From: DATBGO01 sp036558005
GTDB taxonomy: Bacteria; Actinomycetota; Actinomycetes; Streptosporangiales; Streptosporangiaceae
Length of the DNA stretch: 16,579 nucleotides
NCBI GenBank assembly: GCA_036558005.1
Contig: DATBGO010000259.1
Location: 1 to 16,579, forward strand
Direction: 5' to 3'
Shown: in pieces, positions 1 through 6,310 of the stretch
How the letters are laid out: each line of letters starts with the position of its first letter
How positions within the stretch are numbered: position 1 is the first letter of the stretch
The notes under the pieces: generated by a model
Told to the model about the DNA's origin: nothing
Database searches by the model: none
The model's input: only the letters and a program-made list of their open reading frames with translations
Made by a program: the position numbers and the translations under genes

Positions 1-4
1 AGCA

Positions 5-56
5 GCGCTGGCCCAGCGCTGTCGTTGTTTCAGCAGCAGGGGGCCAGCGCATCCGA
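5..56. repeat. Hairpin-forming 52-bp repeat, copy 1
   Basis: The unit begins with gcgctggccc (5-14) and contains the exact reverse complement gggccagcgc (41-50), so it can fold on a perfect 10-bp outer stem. It ends in atccga. It aligns without gaps to the second copy at 132-183, with 43 of 52 positions identical. Both stem arms are fully conserved and nearly all differences fall in the interior, which suggests that the stem is the conserved element. It could belong to a dispersed REP-like family or be a remnant of a structured intergenic element. No protein-coding role is visible. Confidence 0.6.
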
Positions 57-84
57 ATGGCCGGGCCGCGCCGGCGCGCTACCC

Positions 85-99
85 AATCCGACATATGTC
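85..99. repeat. ACATATGT motif, copy 1 (palindromic)
   Basis: The 15-mer aatccgacatatgtc recurs at 298-312 with one change. Here it overlaps a perfect 12-bp palindrome, cgacatatgtcg (89-100). AT-rich palindromes stand out in this GC-rich sequence. An operator for a dimeric regulator is possible, but no regulator gene is in view, so this is only a candidate. Confidence 0.3.
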
Positions 100-131
100 G
101 AGTTAGGGCCAGGTGCTGGCTGGATATGGCG

Positions 132-183
132 GCGCTGGCCCGGCACCGCCGCTGTTTGCGCAGCGGCGGGCCAGCGCATCCGA
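132..183. repeat. Hairpin-forming 52-bp repeat, copy 2
   Basis: This is a direct-orientation copy of the unit at 5-56 (43/52 identical). The outer 10-bp arms (132-141 and 168-177) are perfect complements. In this copy a second, inner perfect stem is present, gccgctg (148-154) with cagcggc (161-167) around a 6-nt loop, with six unpaired bases on the left side only. The two copies are 127 bp apart from start to start. What they do is unknown. Confidence 0.6.
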
Positions 184-297
184 TGGCGGTGACCCTCGCA
201 GGCGCCCCTGGCCCAGAGCCCGGCAGCCAGCCCGGCTAGCCCGCGGACACGTCAGGAGAACCACATATGCCGGCTGAGGAACCACGCCCGCCCGGCG

Positions 298-312
298 AAT
301 CCTACATATGTC
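298..312. repeat. ACATATGT motif, copy 2
   Basis: The 15-mer aatcctacatatgtc differs at one position from the copy at 85-99 and includes the same 8-bp palindrome acatatgt (304-311). A related acatatgc lies at 263-270. This copy overlaps the first readable codons of the decayed SRPBCC gene, so it may be either coding remnant or control site. Confidence 0.3.
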
Positions 313-655
313 CCGCTGTGAGGTGCTGGACATCGACCCGCCGCACCGGATGCCCTGGTCCTGGGCGGGCGGGAGCATCGACACCACCGTGACGTTCACC
401 CCACCCCGGACGGCCAGGACGGGACCACGCTGCGGCTGCGCCAGGCCGGCTTCCATGGCATGTCCGCGCAGCTCACCCGGCCGATCCTGGCCCGCGGCTA
501 CCCGCGCATCCTCGGCCAGCGGCTGCCCGGCTACCTTGGCAGGGCAGTTGGCCGGCCGGCCGCGCCGGTGCCGGTGCACTGCGCCGAGGGCTGGCGCGCG
601 TACCTGGGCGCGCTGCGCCGCTGGCGGTCCCGCTGGCGACTGGCTAACACGGCAA
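308..655 (+). pseudogene. SRPBCC/AHSA1-family protein remnant (5'-truncated, frameshifted)
   Basis: From 308 the reading frame gives SRCEVLDIDPPHRMPWSWAG followed by GSIDTTVTFT. This matches the central beta-strands of AHSA1-like SRPBCC proteins (usual pattern: CEVLEIDPPRRL.Y.W.GG..DT.VTFT). At about 400-403 the frame changes. The other frame then continues with TPDGQDGTTLRLRQAGFHGM and ends near EGWRAYLGALRRW (to about 625), as expected for the family's C-terminal strand and helix. Restoring one base in the C-rich run at 399-407 would join the halves as FT-x-TPDG. About 60 N-terminal residues usual in the family are not found upstream; instead there is a stop in frame at 275 and the repeat-rich region. 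Neither frame ends before it runs into the downstream VOC gene. I read it as a decayed gene. A single-base sequencing error could explain the frameshift but not the missing 5' end. Confidence 0.6.
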
Positions 656-660
656 AGTCT

Positions 661-667
661 GAGGAGG
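661..667 (+). promoter_or_regulatory. Ribosome binding site fixing the VOC gene start
   Basis: gaggagg is a near-perfect Shine-Dalgarno sequence ending 6 nt before the ATG at 674. It decides the start of the VOC gene, because the same frame is open far upstream (to 308) through the decayed SRPBCC gene. Confidence 0.75.
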
Positions 668-673
668 ATCACC

Positions 674-1063
674 ATGGCAGTGAGCACGCTTCAGGTCGTC
701 TCGGTTCCGGTCAGCGATCAGGACCGGGCGAAGGAGTTCTACGCGGGCGGGCTCGGGTTCAGCGCCGAGATCGATACCTCGTTCGGCGACGGAATGCGCT
801 GGGTGATGCTCCGCCCGCCCGGCGGCGGCACTGCGATCACCCTGGTCACCTGGTTCGACACCATGCCGCCCGGCTCGCTGAACGGCGCCGTGCTCGGCTG
901 CGAGGATCTGGAGAAGACTCTGGACGAGCTGACCGCGCGAGGCGTGACGTTCGCCGAGGGCGAGATCCAGTCCGCGTCGTGGGGCCGCTGGAAGACCTTC
1001 GCCGACCCGGATGGCAACCGCTGGGTCCTCCAGCAGAGCTACGCCGACGCCGCTAACCGATAG
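674..1063 (+). CDS. VOC family (glyoxalase/bleomycin-resistance fold) protein
   Basis: The 129-aa product is a single-module vicinal-oxygen-chelate protein. Its N-terminus, VVSVPVSDQDRAKEFY (residues 8-23), matches the first beta-alpha-beta unit and FADPDGNRWVLQQ (109-121) the last strand. It resembles the actinobacterial subgroup with the TLVTWFDTMPPGSL segment (56-69). The start is set by the strong Shine-Dalgarno at 661-667. The residues that bind metal in glyoxalase I (usually His in the first strand, Glu after DPDGN) appear as Ser10 and hydrophobic residues here, so a metal-dependent glyoxalase reaction is unlikely and a ligand-binding role is as plausible. VOC genes often follow SRPBCC genes in actinomycetes, so it may be the surviving partner of the decayed gene upstream. 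It converges on purH with a 21-bp gap. The family is certain; the function is not. Confidence 0.85.
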   Translation: MAVSTLQVVSVPVSDQDRAKEFYAGGLGFSAEIDTSFGDGMRWVMLRPPGGGTAITLVTWFDTMPPGSLNGAVLGCEDLEKTLDELTARGVTFAEGEIQSASWGRWKTFADPDGNRWVLQQSYADAANR

Positions 1064-1084
1064 CCCGCAGGCCCGGCACCGCCG

Positions 1085-2707
1085 CTAGTGGAAGAAGTGG
1101 CGGACGCCGGTGAAGTAGAGGGACAGGCCGGCCTCCTGGGCGGCGGCGATCACCTCGTCGTCGTGGATGGAGCCGCCGGGCTCGGCCACCGCCCGCACTC
1201 CGGCGTCGGCCAGCACCTGCAGCCCGTCGGCGAACGGGAAGAACGCGTCGCTCGCCGCCACAGCGCCCTTGGCCCGGTCGCCCGCCCGGCCGACCGCGAG
1301 CCGGGCTGAGTCGACCCGGTTGACCTGGCCCATGCCGATCCCGACCGAAGCCTGGCCGGCCGCCAGCAAGATGGCGTTCGACTTGACCGCCCGGCAGGCC
1401 CGCCAGGCGAACGCCAGGTCACGCAGGGCGTCGGGCGCGGGCGGCCCGGCGGCGAGCCGCCAGTTGCGCTGCTGGTCACCGTCCTGGTCGATCTGGTCAG
1501 CGCTCTGCACCAGCAGGCCGCCGCTGATCTGCCGCCATTCGACAGCCGGGCCTGCGCCGTGCGGCCCGCTGGCCGGGGCCGGGGCCGGGGCAGGGGCCGG
1601 GCAGCGCAACAGCCGCAGGTTCTTCTTGGTGGTGAGGATGTCCAGGGCAGCCGGCTCGAACCCGGGCGCGACCAGCACCTCGGTGAAGACCGCCGCGATC
1701 TGCTCGGCCAGCGCCGCGGTCACGGCCGCGTTCGCGGCGATGACGCCGCCGTACGCGGAGACCGGGTCACAGTCGTTCGCCTTGCGGTGCGCCTGCGCCA
1801 GGTCGGTGCCGACCGCGATGCCGCACGGGTTGGAGTGCTTCATGATCGCCACGCACGGCTCGGCGAAGTCGAACGCAGCCCGCCGGGCGGCGTCGGCGTC
1901 GACGTAGTTGTTGTAGGACATCGCCTTGCCGTGCAGCTGCTCAGCCCCGGCAAGCCCGGCCTGCGCACCGCCAGCCGGGCCGCGCAGGTAGAGCGCTGCG
2001 CGCTGGTGCGGGTTCTCCCCGTACCTGAGTGTTTCCTTGCGGGTCCAGGCCGCGCTGATCGTCTCCGGCCAGCCGGTCTGCGCGGCGGTCTCGTCCGGCG
2101 CGTAGGCCGAGGCGAACCAGGACGCGATCGCAGCGTCGTAGGCGGCCGTGTGCGCGAACGCCCTCGCCGCGAGCCGGCGCCGCTGCGCCAGCGTGAACCC
2201 GCCGCCTGCCGCCGCCGCGACAGCCTCCGGATAGCTCGCCGGGTCGGTGCAGACCGCGACCGTGGCGTGGTTCTTGGCCGCGGCCCGCACCATGGCGGGC
2301 CCGCCGATGTCGATCTGCTCGACGCACTCGGCGTGGCCGGCACCGCTGGCCAGCGCCTGCTCGAACGGATATAGGTTCGAGACCAGTAGCTCGAACGGCT
2401 CGATCCCCAGGTCAGCGAGCTGGCTGCGGTGCGTGGGCAGGCTGAGGTCGGCGAGCAGCCCGGCATGCACCCGCGGATGAAGGGTCTTGACCCGCCCGTC
2501 CAGGCACTCGGGGAACCCGGTCAGGTCCTCGACCCTGGTCACCGGGACTCCGGCCGCGGAGATCGCCGCCGCGGTGCTGCCGGTGGAGACGATCTCGACC
2601 CCGGCCGCGGCCAGCGCGGTGGCCAGCTCGGTGACGCCGGCCTTGTCGTAGACGCTGACCAGCGCTCGCCGGATCGGCACCCTGGCTTCTGGCTGCTGCT
2701 GTGTCAC
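1085..2707 (-). CDS. purH: Bifunctional AICAR transformylase / IMP cyclohydrolase
   Basis: The 540-aa product performs the last two steps of IMP synthesis: formyl transfer from 10-formyl-THF to AICAR, then ring closure. The N-terminal MGS-like cyclohydrolase domain (about 11-200) shows STGST (41-45), KTLHPRVHAGLL (74-85), NLYPF (111-115) and GGPAMVRAAAKNH (135-147). The C-terminal transformylase domain has LRYGENPHQ (227-235), the catalytic Lys-His pair in MKHSNPCG (K280, H281), DPVSAYGG (314-321), the SNAI and GQVNRVDS segments, and the normal RHFFH end. The start is GTG; its first bases overlap the purN stop (GTGA), implying translational coupling. It is slightly long for the family because of an Ala-Pro and Gly-rich insert at about 370-390, encoded by a GC hexanucleotide run. 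Confidence 0.97.
   Translation of the reverse strand: MTQQQPEARVPIRRALVSVYDKAGVTELATALAAAGVEIVSTGSTAAAISAAGVPVTRVEDLTGFPECLDGRVKTLHPRVHAGLLADLSLPTHRSQLADLGIEPFELLVSNLYPFEQALASGAGHAECVEQIDIGGPAMVRAAAKNHATVAVCTDPASYPEAVAAAAGGGFTLAQRRRLAARAFAHTAAYDAAIASWFASAYAPDETAAQTGWPETISAAWTRKETLRYGENPHQRAALYLRGPAGGAQAGLAGAEQLHGKAMSYNNYVDADAARRAAFDFAEPCVAIMKHSNPCGIAVGTDLAQAHRKANDCDPVSAYGGVIAANAAVTAALAEQIAAVFTEVLVAPGFEPAALDILTTKKNLRLLRCPAPAPAPAPASGPHGAGPAVEWRQISGGLLVQSADQIDQDGDQQRNWRLAAGPPAPDALRDLAFAWRACRAVKSNAILLAAGQASVGIGMGQVNRVDSARLAVGRAGDRAKGAVAASDAFFPFADGLQVLADAGVRAVAEPGGSIHDDEVIAAAQEAGLSLYFTGVRHFFH
1575..1596 (+). repeat. GGGGCC hexanucleotide run / G-quadruplex motif inside purH
   Basis: On the plus strand four GGGG tracts (1575-1578, 1581-1584, 1587-1590, 1593-1596) are separated by 2-nt loops (cc, cc, ca). 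This is a textbook intramolecular G-quadruplex pattern. It lies on the template strand of purH and encodes the Ala-Pro repeat of the protein insert. Whether it folds in the cell is not shown by sequence. Confidence 0.7.
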
Positions 2708-3330
2708 TGGCCGATCCTCACCTTCCGGTCCCGGACGGACCAGCCGGAGCGGATCATCTCCCCCACGGTGCCGGTGAGCAGCGCCCGCTCGGCTACCTTG
2801 ATCCGCTCATGCAGGCTGGCCTCATCGTCATCGTCGCGCACCGCGACCGTCGTCTGCGCGATGATCGGCCCGGTGTCGGTCCCCGCGTCCACCATGAACA
2901 CGGTGCAGCCGGTCACCTTCACCCCGTACCGCAGTGCGTCCCGCACGCCGTGCATGCCGGGGAACGACGGTAGCAAGGCCGGGTGCGTGTTGATGATCCG
3001 CCCGCCGAAGGCCGCCAGGAACGCCGGGCCGACGAGCCGCATGAAGCCGGCCAGGATCACCAGGTCGGGATCGAACCGCTGGCAGTGCGCCGTCAGCGCC
3101 TTGTCCCAGTCCGCGCGCCCGGGGTAGTCCCGGACCGGGCAGGTGAACGCTGGAACCCCGGCTTGTTCCGCCCTGGCCAGCGCGGCTATGCCGGCCCGGT
3201 CCGCGCCGACCGCCGCTACCCGCGCGCCGAACGAGGCGTCCGCGCACGCGTCGAGTAGCGCCTGCAGGTTGGTGCCGGCGCCCGACACCAGTACCACCAG
3301 CCGCGCTGCGGTGGCCTCGGCCGGCCTCAT
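2704..3330 (-). CDS. purN: Phosphoribosylglycinamide formyltransferase (GART)
   Basis: The product transfers a formyl group from 10-formyl-THF to GAR, the third step of purine synthesis. Starting at the ATG at 3330 it is 208 aa, the usual PurN size. Visible features are the nucleotide-binding loop SGAGTNLQALL (16-26), VILAGFMRL (91-99), the active-site NTHPALLPSFPG (N114, H116) and the catalytic Asp in DTGPII (D152). The frame is also open upstream to a GTG at 3393, which would add 21 residues (LDQAGPDQAG...) encoded by imperfect repeats with no family resemblance. I prefer the ATG, with a modest GGGAC Shine-Dalgarno about 9 nt upstream. The TGA overlaps the purH GTG by 4 nt. In known actinobacterial genomes purN and purH are also paired. 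Confidence 0.93.
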   Translation of the reverse strand: MRPAEATAARLVVLVSGAGTNLQALLDACADASFGARVAAVGADRAGIAALARAEQAGVPAFTCPVRDYPGRADWDKALTAHCQRFDPDLVILAGFMRLVGPAFLAAFGGRIINTHPALLPSFPGMHGVRDALRYGVKVTGCTVFMVDAGTDTGPIIAQTTVAVRDDDDEASLHERIKVAERALLTGTVGEMIRSGWSVRDRKVRIGQ

Positions 3331-3441
3331 CCGGGCCAGGTCCCGTTCAGCGCCGGCCAACCCGGCCTGATCCGGCCCGGCCTGATCGAGCACCGTGTGA
3401 TCCGGCCCGGTGTCGTCCAGCGCCGCATGATCGGGCGCTGG

Positions 3442-3469
3442 TGGGTAGACAAGGTCGGCACGTGGTCAA
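3442..3469 (-). promoter_or_regulatory. Possible purN-purH promoter
   Basis: Read on the minus strand there is TTGACC (3469-3464), a 16-nt spacer, then TACCCA (3447-3442). The -35-like box is good and the -10-like box poor. It is about 110 nt upstream of the purN ATG at 3330, in the gap between purN and the oppositely oriented membrane protein gene. No PurR box or riboswitch was recognised in this gap. Confidence 0.25.
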
Positions 3470-3588
3470 AGTTAGCGGAGTGGCCGGCCGGCGCCGATCC
3501 GGGCCAGGGCGGCTGCGTGCATGTGCGGATGGCTGGCCGCACGGAGGATGATGGGGTAGGAAGGTTGCGGCCAGCAACGATGATCATT

Positions 3589-3597
3589 AGGAAAGGA
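3589..3597 (+). promoter_or_regulatory. Shine-Dalgarno-like sequence before a CTG codon
   Basis: aggaaagga is a purine-rich ribosome-binding-like sequence with its last base 7 nt before the CTG at 3605, the only start-like codon at the beginning of the open frame. It is the main evidence that translation of the Pro/Gly-rich membrane protein starts here. Its 3' part lies in an odd-length palindrome, aggacccggtcct (3594-3606). Confidence 0.4.
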
Positions 3598-3604
3598 CCC
3601 GGTC

Positions 3605-4756
3605 CTGCCTGCCGAACAGACACCGTCACCGCCGCCGAGCGCTCCCGAGCAGCCTGCGGGGAAGTTCCCCGGGCTGCCGCGGCTGCACTTCCCCGAGCGC
3701 CCTGACGGGGGCGGACTGGCGCCTGCGCCCGGCGGCGGCTCCTGGCCGGGGCCGGCCGGCGCACCGGGAGACGACGGCAGGCCAGGTGACGGCGGCAGGC
3801 CAGGTGACGGCGGCACACCGGGAGACGGCGGCAATGCGGGCGAGGGCGCATCGCCGGATGACGGCGGTTCGCGAGGTGAGCGCGGTTCGCCGGATGAGGG
3901 CTACGGCCGGGCCCGGCCGACCGACGGCGCTCCCCCGGGCGACAGCAGCCAGCCACGTGGCGGCGGCCAGCAAGAGGACGGCCGGCAAGAGGACGGCCGG
4001 CAAGAGGACGTCGGCCAGGGCAGCGACCAGCCTGATCCCAGCCAGCGGGGCCGTCCGGCAGATGGCGGCCAGCCACACAGTCAGCAGCCAGACACCGGTC
4101 AGCCAGGCGGTTACGGCCAGCCGGGGAGCGGGCCCCCGGGCAGCGGATCACTGGGCAGCGGACCACAGGGCAGCGGACCCGCAGGCAGCGGGTCAGCGGG
4201 CAGCGGACCCGCGGGCAGCGGATCAGCGGGCAGCGGGTCAGCGCCCGCGCCGGGATCTGCCCGGCCCGCCCAGCCGACCCGGCCCGCCCAGCCGACCCGG
4301 CCAGCCCGGCGGCCTCGGCCTGGTGATCCCGGCACCCCCCGGCCACCCGAGCCCGCGGTCCGCCAGCGCGGCCTGGCCGCGATGCTGCTGGGAACGGTCA
4401 GCGTGGTCGCCCTGCTCGGCATCGACGACAAGTTCACTTCCCGGGGCATCTACCTGGTCGTCTTCGCACTGCTGGTCGGGGTCGGCGCGTGCTGGCTCGG
4501 GATAACGGCGCTGCGCCAGTCACGCCGCGGCGAGACCTGGCGGCCCCGCGGCGCGATCTTCGGCATCGTGTTCGGCGCGATCGGCGCGCTGCTCAGCATG
4601 ATGCTGCTGATCTTGTTCACCCTGATCTGGCCGCAGCTCACCCGGTTCTCGCAGTGCCTGGACAGCGCGAACACGCTGTCCGCCCAGCATGCCTGCACGA
4701 CGCAGCTCAACAACTCGGTGAAGAGCCAGCTACCCAAGCTCGGCAGCGGCGGCTGA
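3605..4756 (+). CDS. Pro/Gly-rich repetitive N-terminus plus two-helix membrane protein (start uncertain)
   Basis: The frame is open from just after the TGA at 3581 to the TGA at 4754. From the CTG at 3605 it gives 383 aa. About 260 disordered residues contain PGDGGx hexapeptides (3764-3835), three QEDGR-type units (3971-4014), eight GSGxx pentapeptides (4124-4243) and two RPAQPT units (4262-4297). Then come RQRGLAAMLLG..., two hydrophobic segments (about 4373-4510 and 4550-4636), and a short extracytoplasmic tail with two cysteines that ends LPKLGSGG. The layout resembles actinobacterial DUF4190-like membrane proteins with proline-rich tails, but I do not recognise the exact family. No ATG, GTG or TTG occurs in frame before 4382. 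The options are a CTG start, a hidden frameshift, or a short protein of 124 aa from 4382. The continuous, GC3-rich, repeat-preserving frame argues that the upstream part is coding. Confidence 0.6.
   Translation: MPAEQTPSPPPSAPEQPAGKFPGLPRLHFPERPDGGGLAPAPGGGSWPGPAGAPGDDGRPGDGGRPGDGGTPGDGGNAGEGASPDDGGSRGERGSPDEGYGRARPTDGAPPGDSSQPRGGGQQEDGRQEDGRQEDVGQGSDQPDPSQRGRPADGGQPHSQQPDTGQPGGYGQPGSGPPGSGSLGSGPQGSGPAGSGSAGSGPAGSGSAGSGSAPAPGSARPAQPTRPAQPTRPARRPRPGDPGTPRPPEPAVRQRGLAAMLLGTVSVVALLGIDDKFTSRGIYLVVFALLVGVGACWLGITALRQSRRGETWRPRGAIFGIVFGAIGALLSMMLLILFTLIWPQLTRFSQCLDSANTLSAQHACTTQLNNSVKSQLPKLGSGG
3764..3835 (+). repeat. 18-bp tandem repeat encoding PGDGGx (4 units)
   Basis: Four in-frame 18-bp units (3764-3781, 3782-3799, 3800-3817, 3818-3835) encode PGDDGR, PGDGGR, PGDGGT and PGDGGN. 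Differences are mostly single bases, and all lengths are multiples of three, so the frame is kept. Confidence 0.8.
3971..4014 (+). repeat. 15-bp tandem repeat encoding QEDGR (about 3 units)
   Basis: caagaggacggccgg occurs exactly at 3971-3985 and 3986-4000. A third, slightly altered unit, caagaggacgtcgg, lies at 4001-4014. It encodes QEDGR, QEDGR, QEDVG in the membrane protein frame. The identical DNA of the first two units indicates recent duplication. Confidence 0.8.
4124..4243 (+). repeat. 15-bp tandem repeat encoding GSG(P/S)x (8 units)
   Basis: Eight consecutive 15-bp units starting at 4124 encode GSGPP, GSGSL, GSGPQ, GSGPA, GSGSA, GSGPA, GSGSA and GSGSA. The GSG core is constant; the last two residues vary. 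Two RPAQPT hexapeptides (18-bp units at 4262-4279 and 4280-4297) follow shortly after. The array looks like a flexible linker just before the membrane segments and a likely site of length variation between strains. Confidence 0.85.
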
Positions 4757-4856
4757 CGCCAGCCGGGCGAGCCGCACGCCCGGGCCGCGAGGCCGCTGGC
4801 ACTGGCCGCTGGCCGTCGTTAACCGCTGGCCGCCGCCAGCCCGCGGCCGGGCCGGA

Positions 4857-6254
4857 TCAGGGCAGCGAGGCTGGCCCGTAGCCGGCCGGAGGGCCGTCGT
4901 CACCCGGCCCGGGCTCGTCCCACTGGTTCAGGTAGATCGTGTGCTCGTCCTCATCCGGCGGCTGGCTGGCCCGCAGCAGGCCAGTGGCCTGCAGCAGGCC
5001 GTCAAACCGGGTAACGCCGAGCCGGGTGCCGCGATAACGCAGCCAGTTCGCCACCCCGGCGCTGATCGCGGCGGCCACCCCCACCTCGAGCACCGCGACC
5101 ACCCCGGTCTGCCAGGGCGACGGCCCGACCGCGGCGAGCCGGCCGTTGCCGAGCGGGCCGCCCGCGAACCAGGCCAGCACGGCCAGCACGCACCCCGCCA
5201 GCGCGCCCGCGCCGAACCCCCACAGCGGCGCCGCCTCGAGCACCGGGGTCGGCGCGGCCCGCGCGATCAGCAGCCCGCCGAACGCCCCGGCCAGGTAAGG
5301 CACGGCGAGCATGGCCACCGACAGCGCCGCGGGGACCGCCGGATGCGGGCCGGCCGGCAGCGCGGCGAGCATCGGGAACTCAGGCAGCGGGCCAAGCATG
5401 GACCCGCCTGGCGCGATGACAGTCCCATTGCCGAACGCGAACCCGGGGCCCAGCGTGAACGCGATAGCCCAGACGATCGCGTTGGGAACGTAGCCCACCT
5501 GGGCCAGGATCAGCAGCCCGGCGCCGATCAAACCGGGTGACAGCGCCCTGTTGATCGCCGCGTACTGGCCCAGGTGCGCGGCGAGCGAACCGCCCGCCAG
5601 CAGCGCCCCGGCCCCGGCCAGCACGGCCAGCGCGCCGGCCGCCCCGGTCACCACCGCCCGCAGCCTGGCCGGCATCAGCCCGGTGAGCTGGGACCAGGGC
5701 GCCAGGGCCCGGGCACCGCCCAGGCCCGCCGCGGTCAGCGCGAGCAAGAACCCGCACGCCGCCGCCTGCAGGATCGACGGCGCCGCCTGGGCGGACCGGC
5801 CGGCCGCCGCGAGCGCCACCGACAGCGTGGCGTACGGCACGGCGACCGCCAGGGCGGCGGAACCGACGTGCCGGAGCCTGGTCACCCCGCCGGTGCGGAC
5901 CACCCACCGCCCGGCCCGCCACAGCAGCGCGCCGGGCAGCAGCACCAGGCCGAGCGGCAGCATGCCGACCGGGCCGGTGCCGGTCAGCACGAAGCCGACA
6001 TGGTTGCCGATGAGCCAGGCGGTCGCCGCGGTGCGCAGCACTCCGGTCAGGCCGAGCCCGTCGTGCGGCGCGGCGACCCAGCCGACCACCACCAGCAGCA
6101 CCAGGATGACCAGGCCGATACCGGCTACGGCGCCGGCCGCGACCGCGCCGCGGACCGCCAGCGGGCTGCCGGAAAGCGGCTGGCCGCCGCCCGCGGGCGG
6201 CGCCGGGGAACGGGTACGCAGGACGGAACCAGTCACAAGGTCCAAGCCTGGCAA
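4857..6254 (-). CDS. perM: Polytopic membrane protein, DUF6350 / PerM-like
   Basis: The 465-aa product has about ten hydrophobic segments (near 33-62, 72-90, 95-118, 131-152, 160-182, 198-226, 240-262, 297-322, 333-355, 372-396). A conserved-looking core runs WAIAFTLGPGFAFGNGT (252-268) and LPEFPMLAALP (280-290). This matches the DUF6350 family, whose mycobacterial member PerM (Rv0955) is linked to cell division and persistence. The position between sucD and purN supports the call. The C-terminus is a soluble, acidic tail (about 415-465). The first possible start is TTG at 6254. A GTG at 6236 would shorten it by six residues and is equally plausible; no strong Shine-Dalgarno separates them. 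It converges with the preceding plus-strand gene across 100 bp of repetitive GC sequence, and upstream lies a tandem repeat array. Confidence 0.85.
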   Translation of the reverse strand: MPGLDLVTGSVLRTRSPAPPAGGGQPLSGSPLAVRGAVAAGAVAGIGLVILVLLVVVGWVAAPHDGLGLTGVLRTAATAWLIGNHVGFVLTGTGPVGMLPLGLVLLPGALLWRAGRWVVRTGGVTRLRHVGSAALAVAVPYATLSVALAAAGRSAQAAPSILQAAACGFLLALTAAGLGGARALAPWSQLTGLMPARLRAVVTGAAGALAVLAGAGALLAGGSLAAHLGQYAAINRALSPGLIGAGLLILAQVGYVPNAIVWAIAFTLGPGFAFGNGTVIAPGGSMLGPLPEFPMLAALPAGPHPAVPAALSVAMLAVPYLAGAFGGLLIARAAPTPVLEAAPLWGFGAGALAGCVLAVLAWFAGGPLGNGRLAAVGPSPWQTGVVAVLEVGVAAAISAGVANWLRYRGTRLGVTRFDGLLQATGLLRASQPPDEDEHTIYLNQWDEPGPGDDGPPAGYGPASLP

Positions 6255-6310
6255 TTACCCGCCCCGCAGGCCCGCAGGCGCGCCGAGGCGGGCTGTTACG
6301 CCCGCAGGCT

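Noticed and set aside
57..239. A 60-codon plus-strand open frame between the hairpin repeats
   Set aside because: It crosses the second repeat, is Arg-rich and has no ribosome site or homology.
103..687. A 194-codon minus-strand open frame over the left region
   Set aside because: It covers the hairpin repeat and the SRPBCC remnant in antisense. The sense-strand homology explains the region better.
4757..4856. Repeated ccgctgg motifs between the convergent genes as a structured terminator
   Set aside because: They form only short, imperfect direct repeats without a stable stem followed by a T-tract.
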